Positions 13,744 to 22,084 of a stretch of DNA of 23,090 bases are shown in pieces. This DNA is from an uncultured Eubacteriales bacterium (GTDB taxonomy: Bacteria > Bacillota > Clostridia > Oscillospirales > Acutalibacteraceae), in contig CAKSOB010000014.1 in assembly GCA_934476545.1 (NCBI GenBank), positions 1-23,090 of the forward strand, written 5' to 3'. The notes beneath the pieces were generated by a model that was given only the letters and a program-made list of their open reading frames with translations, did no database searches and was not told the DNA's origin. Within the stretch, counting starts at the first letter, position 1; each line of letters opens with the position of its first letter. The translations under genes and the position numbers were made by a program.

Positions 13744-14181
13744 ATGACAAATTTAGAGAGAGTTGCGTATATCCGTGGCCTGATGGAGGGTCTGGAGCTG
13801 GATGCGGACAAGAATGAGGTTCGTGTCATTAACGCTGTGGTAGAGCTGTTGGAGGATCTGGCATTGTCTATTGAGGATCTGGAGGAAGGCTACAACGAGA
13901 TGGCCGACCTGCTGGAAACTGTAGACGATGATCTGGCTACACTGGAAGAGGATTTCTACGGTGAAGACGAATGCGGCTGCGGCTGCTGCGACGAGGATGA
14001 CGACGAGTGCTACTATGAAGTGACTTGCCCATCCTGCGGCGATACCATCTGTCTGGATGAGGATATGGTAGCCGAAGGCCAGATGGATTGCCCAAATTGC
14101 GGCGAGAGTCTGGAGTTTGATCTGGAAGATGTAGAAGATGTTTGCGATTGCGGCTGTGAGCACAATCACGACCACGAATAA
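13744..14181 (+). CDS. CD1247-like acidic zinc-ribbon protein
   Basis: 145 residues. The N-terminal half is an acidic helical region (MTNLERVAYIRGLMEGLELD, then long Glu/Asp/Leu heptad-like runs) resembling the CD1247 N-terminal domain of Clostridia. The middle has a cysteine cluster ECGCGCC. A zinc ribbon follows, with CPSCGDTIC and CPNCGESL knuckles. The tail, CDCGCEHNHDHE, is rich in metal-binding Cys and His. No enzyme motif is visible, so a zinc-binding adaptor or metal-store role is a guess. AGGAGG lies 7 bases before ATG 13744. It follows efp by 48 bases without a terminator and may be cotranscribed with it. A strong terminator ends the unit. Confidence 0.8.
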   Translation: MTNLERVAYIRGLMEGLELDADKNEVRVINAVVELLEDLALSIEDLEEGYNEMADLLETVDDDLATLEEDFYGEDECGCGCCDEDDDECYYEVTCPSCGDTICLDEDMVAEGQMDCPNCGESLEFDLEDVEDVCDCGCEHNHDHE

Positions 14182-14201
14182 GCGCAAATCGGATTCGATA
14201 C

Positions 14202-14237
14202 AAAAAGCTCCCCTGTTCCGACAGCGGGAGCTTTTTT
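14202..14237 (+). terminator. Intrinsic terminator after the zinc-ribbon gene
   Basis: AAAAGCTCCC-CTGT pairs with ACAG-C-GGGAGCTTTT (one bulged base, UUCCG-type loop) and ends in six T. Only 29 bases separate it from the queH start, so queH needs readthrough or a promoter inside this stretch. Confidence 0.85.
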
Positions 14238-14266
14238 GGATGTCTGTCGGCAGAAAGGAGCGTGTT

Positions 14267-14899
14267 ATGGAGGTAAAGCGCAATTATCAACGGGAATTGG
14301 ATGAACTGTTGAAAGGATTGTCCGACCCACCGCCGAGCTTGCTGCTGCATAGCTGTTGTGCGCCTTGCAGCAGTTACGTGTTGGAATACTTATCCCGTTA
14401 TTTTTCCATTACGGTGTTTTATTACAATCCCAATATTTATCCCGGTGAAGAATATTTCCGACGGGTAGCGGAGCAGCAGCGCCTGATTGCGGAATTGCCT
14501 TGTGTGCATCCGGTATCCTTTGTGGAAGGTCCTTACGACACGGAGCGGTTTTTTCAAATGGCGCAGGGAATGGAGCAGTTGCCGGAGGGCGGCGCTCGAT
14601 GTTTTGACTGTTATCGTCTGCGCTTGGAGCAGGCGGCAAAGCTGTGCAAAAAAGGCGGCTTTGATTACTTTACCACTACGCTGTCCATCAGTCCCCATAA
14701 GAATGCACAAAAGCTCAATGAGATTGGAGAAGCGTTAGCGCAGCAGTATGGGGTTCGTCACTTACCGTCGGACTTTAAGAAAAAAGAAGGCTATAAGCGG
14801 TCCATTCAATTATCAAAAGAACATGGGCTATACAGACAGGATTATTGTGGCTGTATCTTTTCCAAACAGGCAGCAGAGCGGAGAAATGCTGCCGAATAA
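14267..14899 (+). CDS. queH: Epoxyqueuosine reductase QueH
   Basis: 210 residues, QueH (DUF208) family. It reduces epoxyqueuosine to queuosine in tRNA and replaces the cobalamin enzyme QueG in many anaerobes. The conserved cysteines are visible: CCAPC (C30, C31, C34), CFDCYRLRL (C112, C115) and the C-terminal YCGC (C194, C196). In studied members such residues hold a [4Fe-4S] cluster and an adjacent metal. The motifs TTTLSISPHKN and DFKKKEGYKRSIQLSKEHGLYRQDYCGC are typical. ATG 14267 has AAAGGAG 6 bases upstream and begins the family region; longer frames run back into the preceding gene. No other queuosine gene is in the window. Confidence 0.95.
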   Translation: MEVKRNYQRELDELLKGLSDPPPSLLLHSCCAPCSSYVLEYLSRYFSITVFYYNPNIYPGEEYFRRVAEQQRLIAELPCVHPVSFVEGPYDTERFFQMAQGMEQLPEGGARCFDCYRLRLEQAAKLCKKGGFDYFTTTLSISPHKNAQKLNEIGEALAQQYGVRHLPSDFKKKEGYKRSIQLSKEHGLYRQDYCGCIFSKQAAERRNAAE

Positions 14900-14903
14900 G
14901 CGT

Positions 14904-14937
14904 AAAAAAGCAGGTGATGCAATATCACCTGCTTTTT
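14904..14937. terminator. Bidirectional terminator between queH and the convergent gene
   Basis: A perfect 14-bp stem (AAAAAGCAGGTGAT pairing with ATCACCTGCTTTTT, loop GCAAT) has T runs on both strands. Its core AAGCAGGTG/CACCTGCTT is the same as in the terminator at 1752-1797. Confidence 0.9.
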
Positions 14938-14940
14938 GTG

Positions 14941-15348
14941 TTAGATATGTAACTGATGGCTGTTCAGCTTTTCTTCCTCTTCTTTTTTGATTGCCTCGGC
15001 AGCCGCTTTTTTCTCCTGTGCCATCTTTGGGGTCATCAGCTCCCAGTCCGCTTCCTTTTGCAGCGGAACATAGTTGCCCTTTTCGATTTCCGGCATTTCC
15101 AGTGTGCCGCCCTCCAGCTTTTCATCCATTTCTTCATACTCTGCCAGAGTCATCAAAAAATCGGTGGTATACAGTGTGGCGAACAGCTTGGCTTCTGCCA
15201 GAGAAAATGCCAACAGACCGGTGGTATCAATGGTCTTGTCTTCCTTTGCATATTTTTGCATACGCTCCATTTTTCCGGTTTCCATTTGCAGAGAAATCCG
15301 CTCCTGAATTTCGTTGGAAAGCTGTGCAATCAATTGTTTGTTAAACAT
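14941..15348 (-). CDS. Hypothetical protein with Glu/Lys-rich helical tail
   Basis: 135 residues that I do not recognise. It starts MFNKQLIAQLSNEIQERISL and seems mostly helical and soluble. The middle contains DTTGLLAFSLAEAKLFATLYTTDFLMTLAEYEEMDEKL. The last 30 residues (PKMAQEKKAAAEAIKKEEEE and on) look like a charged single helix or coiled coil. There is no cysteine, no signal peptide and no membrane segment. ATG 15348 is chosen because GGAGG lies 8 bases upstream; a TTG 15 bases further upstream overlaps that site and is rejected. It has its own promoter and a shared terminator, and is divergent from miaB. The good ribosome site and promoter argue that it is real. Confidence 0.75.
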   Translation of the reverse strand: MFNKQLIAQLSNEIQERISLQMETGKMERMQKYAKEDKTIDTTGLLAFSLAEAKLFATLYTTDFLMTLAEYEEMDEKLEGGTLEMPEIEKGNYVPLQKEADWELMTPKMAQEKKAAAEAIKKEEEEKLNSHQLHI

Positions 15349-15387
15349 CCCTAGTTCCTCCAATTCTATGGAAAATTTCTATATTGT

Positions 15388-15417
15388 ATTTTACCACAAA
15401 ATCTCCGAAGGATGCAA
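15388..15417 (-). promoter_or_regulatory. Promoter of the hypothetical minus-strand gene
   Basis: On the minus strand, TTGCAT (15417-15412), 18 bases, then TAAAAT (15393-15388) preceded by TGG, an extended -10 (TGnTAAAAT). The start is about 33 bases before the ATG. Confidence 0.6.
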
Positions 15418-15473
15418 GAGGGGGAGCGGGATTTGGAAAAAATGAATATTGCGTAAAGAATCCCCGTTTTTTA

Positions 15474-15502
15474 TTGAAGAAAAGTCCAAACTATGATACA
15501 AT
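15474..15502 (+). promoter_or_regulatory. Promoter of the miaB-mutSL-miaA operon
   Basis: TTGAAG (15474-15479), exactly 17 bases, then TACAAT (15497-15502). Start near 15509. No further clear promoter or terminator was seen before miaA, so it may drive the whole set. Confidence 0.7.
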
Positions 15503-15537
15503 AAATTGATTATTTTTCACAAAAGGAGTGGAATGGC

Positions 15538-16962
15538 TTGGCAGACCGGCAAAATCGAAAAGATCTCGTTTTACCCGATCGTGCATCCTGCATCGAACAG
15601 GTGGCGGAGCTGATGGCAGTGCGTGCCAGAGGAGCTCAGCCAATGGCTTTGGTGCGAACCTACGGTTGTCAGCAAAACGTGGCAGACAGCGAGAAATTGC
15701 GGGGACAATTACAGGAGATGGGCTTTGCCTTTACAGAACAAGAGGAGGAAGCAGACCTGATCCTGTTTAATACCTGCGCTGTGCGGGAAAATGCAGAGTT
15801 TCGTGTTTACGGCAATGTGGGCAATCTGAAAGCGCTGAAGCGGCAGAAGCCGTCGCTGATCATTGGCGTTTGCGGTTGCATGATGGAGCAGGAGCACGTA
15901 GCGGAGAAAATTCGACAGAGTTATCCCTACGTCAGTCTGGTGTTTGGTACCCATGTGGTACATAAGCTGCCGGAGCTGCTGTATCAAACATTGACTTCCG
16001 GAAAGCGGGTCTTTTCTCGTGGCGATGACAGCGAGGATAAAACCATCGTGGAAGGATTGCCGATTCATCGGGATCGGGACATTCGTGCATGGCTGACCGT
16101 TATGTATGGCTGTGACAACTTCTGTTCTTACTGCGTGGTGCCTCATGTTCGTGGTCGGGAGCGCAGCCGTACCCCGGAGGCGGTGGAAGCGGAATTTCGT
16201 GCTTTGGTGCAAGCAGGCTATAAGGAGATCGTTTTGTTGGGACAGAACGTAAACTCCTATGGCAAAACACTGGAGCATCCGATTTCTTTTTCCGAGCTGC
16301 TACGGCGACTGGATGCGATTCCCGGTGACCATCGTCTGCGCTTTATGACATCCCATCCGAAGGATGCCACAAAAGAGCTGATTGACACCATGGCGGAAAG
16401 CGAACATATTTGTCATAGCTTGCACCTGCCGTTCCAGTCCGGAAATGATCGTGTGCTGAAAGAAATGAACCGAAAATATACCCGAGAACGGTATCTGGAG
16501 TTGATTCAATACGCTCGGGAGAAAATGCCGGACATTTCTTTTTCCAGTGACATTATCGTTGGGTTCCCCGGAGAAACATATGAGGAATTTCTCGATACGG
16601 TTTCTCTGGTGGAGGAGGTGGGCTTCACCTCCCTTTTCACCTTCATTTATTCTCCACGGGTAGGAACTCGTGCGGCAAAAATGGAGGACCCGGTTTCCGA
16701 GCAGGAAAAGTCTCGTTGGTTCACAGAGCTGTTGCAGGCACAAGAGGCAACGGCAGACAAGCTGGCGCCTACCATCATCGGCACAACACAGCGGGTGTTG
16801 GTAGAGGAAGTCAGCGAAAAGCGTGGGGTTCTCTGCGGCAAAACCGAAGGGAACCTGAACTGTGATTTTGAAGGTCCCGACTCCCTTGTGGGGCAGTTTG
16901 TAGATGTGAAAATTACAGATTCCAGAAACTGGGTGCTGAAGGGCGAATTGGTTGAAAAATAA
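15538..16962 (+). CDS. miaB: tRNA-2-methylthio-N6-isopentenyladenosine synthase MiaB
   Basis: 474 residues. This radical-SAM methylthiotransferase turns i6A37 into ms2i6A37 in tRNAs. The N-terminal UPF0004 domain holds the auxiliary cluster cysteines C44 (TYGCQQN), C80 (NTCAVRENAE) and C114 (CGCMMEQ). The radical-SAM CxxxCxxC is at C192, C196 and C199 (GCDNFCSYCVVPHVRGRERSR). A TRAM RNA-binding domain occupies about the last 65 residues. The start is TTG 15538, with AGGAG 9 bases upstream; an ATG at 15533 is in another frame that soon stops. The length fits clostridial MiaB. It is the first gene of the operon whose last complete gene, miaA, makes its substrate. Confidence 0.96.
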   Translation: MADRQNRKDLVLPDRASCIEQVAELMAVRARGAQPMALVRTYGCQQNVADSEKLRGQLQEMGFAFTEQEEEADLILFNTCAVRENAEFRVYGNVGNLKALKRQKPSLIIGVCGCMMEQEHVAEKIRQSYPYVSLVFGTHVVHKLPELLYQTLTSGKRVFSRGDDSEDKTIVEGLPIHRDRDIRAWLTVMYGCDNFCSYCVVPHVRGRERSRTPEAVEAEFRALVQAGYKEIVLLGQNVNSYGKTLEHPISFSELLRRLDAIPGDHRLRFMTSHPKDATKELIDTMAESEHICHSLHLPFQSGNDRVLKEMNRKYTRERYLELIQYAREKMPDISFSSDIIVGFPGETYEEFLDTVSLVEEVGFTSLFTFIYSPRVGTRAAKMEDPVSEQEKSRWFTELLQAQEATADKLAPTIIGTTQRVLVEEVSEKRGVLCGKTEGNLNCDFEGPDSLVGQFVDVKITDSRNWVLKGELVEK

Positions 16963-17022
16963 GACAAAAGAAAGCAAAAGGATTCAAAAATAAAAGAAAA
17001 ATAATATTTGGAGGAAGTAAAA

Positions 17023-17430
17023 ATGGATTTGATTCAACTGACAAGAGAACTGGGCAAAGCGATTCAACAGGACGAGCGTTATCTTCGGTTGCAGGCTGCA
17101 AAGCAGGCAAGTGATGAGGACAGCCATCTGCAAGAGCTGATTGGCGAATTCAACCTGAAGAGAATGGCAATTAACAACGAGGCTGTAAAAGATGACCGCA
17201 GCGAAGAGAAGCTGCAGGAGCTGAACACAGAGCTGCGTCATGTATACGGCGAAATTATGCGCAATGAGAACATGACCGCATACAACGAAGCAAGAGAAGC
17301 GCTGGACGCTGTTCTGAAGCGTGTGAATGCAATTATTGCACTGAGCGCAGAAGGCGATGATCCGGAAACTGCTGACCTGACAGAGGATAGCTGCGGCGGC
17401 TCTTGCTCCAGCTGCGCAGGCTGCCACTAA
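17023..17430 (+). CDS. YlbF/YmcA family protein with C-terminal cysteine motif
   Basis: 135 residues, mainly helical (MDLIQLTRELGKAIQQDERY, then LIGEFNLKRMAINNE and TAYNEAREALDAVLKRVNAII), matching the YlbF/YmcA (RicF/RicA) family. It ends in CGGSCSSCAGCH. In Bacillus, RicA, RicF and RicT (YaaT) form a complex that binds [4Fe-4S] clusters through such C-terminal cysteines and directs RNase Y processing and development. Its position between miaB and mutS equals that of ymcA in Bacillus, so it is probably the RicA-like member; the family alone does not decide A against F. GGAGG lies 8 bases before ATG 17023. It is 60 bases after miaB and 33 before mutS. Confidence 0.87.
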   Translation: MDLIQLTRELGKAIQQDERYLRLQAAKQASDEDSHLQELIGEFNLKRMAINNEAVKDDRSEEKLQELNTELRHVYGEIMRNENMTAYNEAREALDAVLKRVNAIIALSAEGDDPETADLTEDSCGGSCSSCAGCH

Positions 17431-17463
17431 TCGGTTACACCTTGTTCGGAAAGGAGGCGCACC

Positions 17464-20079
17464 ATGGCAGACCTTTCTCCCATGATGAAACAATACCTTC
17501 AAATGAAGGAAGAAAACCCTGACACACTGTTGTTTTTTCGATTGGGTGATTTTTATGAGTTGTTTTTCGACGATGCCAAAATCGCCTCTCGAGAACTGGA
17601 TTTGACGTTAACCGGTCGGGATTGCGGCTTGGCAGAGCGGGCGCCCATGTGCGGCGTACCGTTTCACAGCTTTGAATCCTATGCTGCACGGCTGGTATCT
17701 CGTGGATATAAGGTGTCCATTTGTGAGCAAATGGAGAATCCCGCCACCGCAAAGGGATTGGTAAAGCGAGAAGTGATTCGTACCATCACTCCCGGCACCG
17801 TTATGGAAAGCAGTATGCTGGATGAAGGAAAGAATAACTTCATCAGTGCGGTTTATGTAGGAGAAACGCAAACCGGTGTTTGTTTTTGCGATATTTCCAC
17901 CGGTGATCTTCACGCAACGGTATTGTCCGGCGGAGCGGATTTGGAAAGCCGATTGAAAAACGAATTGGCTCGCTATTTTCCGCGGGAATTGCTGATTAAC
18001 AGCGCTGTTACCACCATGACCGGCTTGGCACCCTTTTTAAAAGAAAAGCTGTCTGTTTCCTTGGAGTGTTTGGAGGACAGCCAGTTTGATCCGGTGGTTT
18101 GCGAAGGATTGGTGTTATCCCAATTTTCCGCTACCTCTTTAAAAGATTTAGGACTAAAAGATCAGCCGGAAATCGTTTGTGCTGTGGGTGCATTGTTATC
18201 CTACTTGCGCCGAACACAGCGGAGCGGTATGGAGCGGCTCAACCATTTGGAGCTGTATCAAAATTCCCAGTATATGCACTTGGATTTGAATGCGCGGCGC
18301 AACCTAGAACTGTTTGAAACCATGCGGAATAAGGAGAAGAAAGGCTCTCTCCTTTGGGTATTGGATAAAACGAAAACGGCTATGGGCAAGCGATTGCTCC
18401 GCAGTTGGATCTGTCAGCCGTTGTTGAATCCTGCGCCGATCGCCCGTCGTCACGATGCGGTGGAGGAATTGGTGAATAACGCTGTCTTGCGGGATGATCT
18501 GGCGAATGAATTGCGAGGCATTCCCGATATAGAGCGGTTGATGACTCGAATCGTTTACGGCTCTGCCGGAGGACGAGAACTGCGGGGCTTGTATACCGCA
18601 TTGACTCACCTGCCCCAAACGATTGCTATGCTAGGCGACACAAAGGCGCCGCTGCTCCAAGAATTGGTATCTCAGATTGATGCCATGGGGGATGTGAAAG
18701 ACCTGATCGGTCGGGCGATCGTAGAGGAGCCGCCGTTTTCTATTCGGGAGGGCGGCGTTATCCGCGCCGGTTATCATGAAGTGTTGGATCAGTTGAAGAG
18801 CGACATGACCAACGGCAAAAGTTTGATTGCACAGATTGAAGCCACCGAACGGGAACGCACCGGAATTCCGAAGCTGAAGGTGGGGTACAATCGGGTATTT
18901 GGTTATTATTTGGAGGTTACAAACTCCTATAAAGATCAAGTGCCGGACACGTATATTCGAAAGCAAACGCTGACGAATGCAGAGCGGTATATCACACCGG
19001 AACTGAAAGATGTAGAAGGGCGTATTTTAGGCGCTCATGATAAGGCGATTCAGTTGGAAACTGCATTGTTTGAGCAGGTGCGCAAGCAAGTAGCGGATCA
19101 GTTGGATCGTGTGCAAAAGACGGCTGCCGCTTTGGCGCAGCTAGATGTATTGGGCAGCTTTGCAGAGGTATCCGCAAAGTATCGTTATACACGCCCGATC
19201 ATAAATCTTAGCGGTCGAATCGTTCTAAAGGATAGCCGCCACCCTGTTGTGGAGGCATTGCTCAATGGCGCGCCCTTTGTGCCAAATGATGTCTTATTGG
19301 ATCAAAAGGAAAATCGAGTTGCGATTATTACCGGCCCGAATATGGCGGGTAAATCCACTTATATGCGGCAGGTTGCGCTGATTGTTATTTTGGCGCAAAT
19401 CGGTTGCTTTGTTCCGGCAAATTTGGCGGAAATCGGCATTGTGGACAGCGTTTTCACCCGTGTAGGCGCTTCCGATGATTTAGCCTCCGGACAGTCCACC
19501 TTCATGGTAGAAATGAGCGAAGTGGCGGATATTTTGAAAAATGCCACAAAGAACAGCTTGTTGATTTTGGATGAGATCGGTCGAGGAACCTCTACCTTTG
19601 ACGGAATGAGCATTGCACGAGCTGTGTTGGAGTATGTGGCTTCCACCAAAACTCTTGGCGCGAAAGCGTTGTTTGCGACCCACTATCATGAGTTGACTTC
19701 GTTAGAAGAATTATTGGATGGCGTAAAAAACTATAACATTGCCGTGAAAAAACGTGGTGATGATATTACCTTTTTGCGGCGGATTCTTCGAGGCGGTGCC
19801 GATGACAGCTATGGCATCGAGGTGGCAAAGCTGGCCGGTGTACCGGATGGTATCGTTCATCGGGCAAAGCAGATTTTGAAGGAACTGGAGAGCGGAACGG
19901 AAGTAACACCGCCCAGATCCGGTTGCCGACAAGAAGCGGAAGATGACGGACAAGTTGCCTTTATGCCGGATCATCAAACGGAGTTGATCGCTCGCTTAAA
20001 ACGGTTGGATGTCAATGCGTTGACCCCCATTGAGTGCATGAACGAATTGTTTGAATTATCAAAACTGGCAAAGCTTTAA
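17464..20079 (+). CDS. mutS: DNA mismatch repair protein MutS
   Basis: 871 residues, full length. The mismatch-reading motif F30-Y31-E32 lies in GDFYELFFDDAK. Connector, lever and clamp domains follow (for example NRVFGYYLEVTNSY and the YITPELK region). The C-terminal ATPase has Walker A GPNMAGKSTYMRQ near residue 623, STFMVEMSE, Walker B LLILDEIGRGTSTFDG near 700 and ATHYHEL. It recognises mispairs and small loops and recruits MutL. The last 35 residues resemble the tetramer or beta-clamp region of MutS1. AGGAGG precedes ATG 17464. MutL follows by 34 bases, the standard Firmicute pair. Confidence 0.98.
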   Translation: MADLSPMMKQYLQMKEENPDTLLFFRLGDFYELFFDDAKIASRELDLTLTGRDCGLAERAPMCGVPFHSFESYAARLVSRGYKVSICEQMENPATAKGLVKREVIRTITPGTVMESSMLDEGKNNFISAVYVGETQTGVCFCDISTGDLHATVLSGGADLESRLKNELARYFPRELLINSAVTTMTGLAPFLKEKLSVSLECLEDSQFDPVVCEGLVLSQFSATSLKDLGLKDQPEIVCAVGALLSYLRRTQRSGMERLNHLELYQNSQYMHLDLNARRNLELFETMRNKEKKGSLLWVLDKTKTAMGKRLLRSWICQPLLNPAPIARRHDAVEELVNNAVLRDDLANELRGIPDIERLMTRIVYGSAGGRELRGLYTALTHLPQTIAMLGDTKAPLLQELVSQIDAMGDVKDLIGRAIVEEPPFSIREGGVIRAGYHEVLDQLKSDMTNGKSLIAQIEATERERTGIPKLKVGYNRVFGYYLEVTNSYKDQVPDTYIRKQTLTNAERYITPELKDVEGRILGAHDKAIQLETALFEQVRKQVADQLDRVQKTAAALAQLDVLGSFAEVSAKYRYTRPIINLSGRIVLKDSRHPVVEALLNGAPFVPNDVLLDQKENRVAIITGPNMAGKSTYMRQVALIVILAQIGCFVPANLAEIGIVDSVFTRVGASDDLASGQSTFMVEMSEVADILKNATKNSLLILDEIGRGTSTFDGMSIARAVLEYVASTKTLGAKALFATHYHELTSLEELLDGVKNYNIAVKKRGDDITFLRRILRGGADDSYGIEVAKLAGVPDGIVHRAKQILKELESGTEVTPPRSGCRQEAEDDGQVAFMPDHQTELIARLKRLDVNALTPIECMNELFELSKLAKL

Positions 20080-20113
20080 TCGAAGCTAAATATAGAAAGA
20101 AAGGAGGATGTCT

Positions 20114-22051
20114 ATGGCAGAGATTCGAGTATTGGAAAAACAGGTTTCAGAGCTGATTGCGGCGGGAGAGGTCATTGACCGCCCTGCCTCTGTGGTGAAG
20201 GAGCTTGTGGAAAATGCGGTGGATGCCGGTGCGTCGGCAGTGACCGTAGAAATCAAAAACGGTGGCGTAACCTTTATCCGTGTGACGGATGACGGCTGTG
20301 GAATTCCCAGAGAGCAGGTTGCTACGGCGTTTCTTCGGCACGCAACCAGTAAGGTACATACGGAAAGCGACTTGGAACACATCGGAACCTTAGGGTTTCG
20401 TGGGGAAGCGTTGGCATCGGTTTGTGCCGTGTCCGAGGTGGAAATCTTTACACGAACGGCGGAAGAATTGGCAGGCACTCATCTGCAAAACAGCGGCGGA
20501 GAACTTCTCTGCAATGAAGAAGCAGGCTGCGCCAAGGGAACCACCATTGTGGTTCGAAATCTGTTCTTCAATACACCTGCCCGTTTGAAGTTTTTGAAAA
20601 CCGATGCGGTAGAAGGCGGCGCAGTGGGAACCGTAATGGATAACCTTGCGCTTTCTCATCCGGAACTGTCTGTGCGGTTTATTCGAGATGGAAAAGACAT
20701 TCTCCACACACCCGGCGACGGGAAGTTGAAATCAGCGGTTTATGCGGTATTTGGCAGAGAGTTCACTGCTGGCTTGCTGCCGGTGGAATACACGCTGAAC
20801 GGCGTTCGGGTATGGGGCTTTGTAACCAAACCCACCACAGCTCGTCCCAACCGACGGATGCAGCAGTTTTTTATTAACGGTCGTTACGTGAAAAGCCAAA
20901 CTGCCCGGGTAGCGCTGGAACAGGCATTTAAGAATAGCATCATGGTGGGGAAATTTCCCGGCTGTGTGCTACATATTGAATTGAATTGCGCTGCAGTGGA
21001 CGTAAACGTGCATCCTACCAAATTGGAGGTACGGTTTGTCAATGAACGTCCTGTATTTGATGCGGTGTATCACGGCGTAAAAACTGCATTGTCCGGTGGA
21101 GATACCCCTCCGGTGGTTGCGTTCCCGGAGAAAAAATCTCTCACATTGCAGGAGGAAGAACCACCCAGTCAAATGGAATTGGTTCCGAAGAAAACCGTTT
21201 CGGTAGCAATGCCGGAGAGAAAATCGGAGCCGATTTCCAAAGCGCCGACCGGTTCCCAAGAAGAACGTCGTTCTTGGCGAGTTTGGGAACAGCAGCCGGC
21301 AATAACGGAGAAACCGGTACTGCGAGAAGGCAGCAGCCCACTTGTTCCTCGGTATCCTGTGGCTTCTTCTGAAGCGGAAGCGCTACCGAAAATAGAGCAG
21401 CCTGCATCGCAAGCAACACCGGAGCCGAGGTTTACAGAACCGGAAGAACCGGTGATTATGCCCCATGAAGATGTCCCGCTGAAAACACGAGTGGTGGGAG
21501 AATTGTTCCATACTTATATTGTGGTGGAGCGAGAGGATGATACTGTCCTGCTCATTGATAAACACGCCGCTCATGAACGGCTTTTATTTGAAAAGCTGAA
21601 ATCGGAATCCGGAATCGGTGATGCGCAATTATTGCTGACCCCAATCACGGTAACTCTTCAAAAAGAGGAGTACCGAGTCGTGTTGGAGGCACAGGAGTTG
21701 TTCGCGCAAGCCGGTTTTGAACTGGAAGATTTCGGAGAGGGAACCTTACTGATTCGTACCGCGCCGTTGTACTTAGAGGGGAGCGACATTGGCTCTACCG
21801 TATTGGAAATGGCAGGGTATTTGTGCAGCCATAAGACCGATCTTTCTACGGAGCATCTGGATTGGCTATATCACAACATTGCTTGTCGGGCGGCAATTAA
21901 AGCAGGGAACCATTCCCAAACCGAAGAGCTGATTGCGTTGGCAAGTCGGTTGGAGCAGCATCCCGAAGTGCGGTATTGCCCTCACGGTCGTCCAATCTCC
22001 ATTGTGCTGCGGCGGCGAGATTTAGAAAAACAATTTGGAAGAATCCAATAA
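20114..22051 (+). CDS. mutL: DNA mismatch repair endonuclease MutL
   Basis: 645 residues. The N-terminal GHKL ATPase has ENAVDAG (33-39), DDGCGI and GTLGFRGEAL. A Pro/Glu-rich linker spans about residues 335-450. The C-terminal dimerisation and endonuclease domain keeps the metal motif as DKHAAHERLLFE near residue 480 (a variant of DQHA-x2-E-x4-E), ACRAAIKAGN and CPHGRP. This indicates a nicking MutL, as expected for a bacterium without MutH. ATG 20114 is chosen: the ribosome site AAGGAGG (20101-20107) abuts an earlier ATG at 20108 but lies 6 bases before this one, and MAEIRVLEKQVSELIAAGEVI is the family start. Confidence 0.97.
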   Translation: MAEIRVLEKQVSELIAAGEVIDRPASVVKELVENAVDAGASAVTVEIKNGGVTFIRVTDDGCGIPREQVATAFLRHATSKVHTESDLEHIGTLGFRGEALASVCAVSEVEIFTRTAEELAGTHLQNSGGELLCNEEAGCAKGTTIVVRNLFFNTPARLKFLKTDAVEGGAVGTVMDNLALSHPELSVRFIRDGKDILHTPGDGKLKSAVYAVFGREFTAGLLPVEYTLNGVRVWGFVTKPTTARPNRRMQQFFINGRYVKSQTARVALEQAFKNSIMVGKFPGCVLHIELNCAAVDVNVHPTKLEVRFVNERPVFDAVYHGVKTALSGGDTPPVVAFPEKKSLTLQEEEPPSQMELVPKKTVSVAMPERKSEPISKAPTGSQEERRSWRVWEQQPAITEKPVLREGSSPLVPRYPVASSEAEALPKIEQPASQATPEPRFTEPEEPVIMPHEDVPLKTRVVGELFHTYIVVEREDDTVLLIDKHAAHERLLFEKLKSESGIGDAQLLLTPITVTLQKEEYRVVLEAQELFAQAGFELEDFGEGTLLIRTAPLYLEGSDIGSTVLEMAGYLCSHKTDLSTEHLDWLYHNIACRAAIKAGNHSQTEELIALASRLEQHPEVRYCPHGRPISIVLRRRDLEKQFGRIQ

Positions 22052-22084
22052 AACCAACAGAATTTGCAGAAAGGAGGGTGCAGC

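Noticed and set aside
15430..15470. Possible hairpin CGGGATT ... AATCCCCG followed by T run upstream of miaB
   Set aside because: The loop is about 26 bases and the stem short. No plus-strand gene upstream needs it, because queH already ends at a strong terminator. The T run more likely just precedes the miaB -35.
15528..15770. 80-codon plus-strand frame and an ATG at 15533 just before miaB
   Set aside because: Both are out of frame with miaB and the translation resembles no protein. The TTG at 15538 gives the correct MiaB N-terminal region at good ribosome-site spacing.
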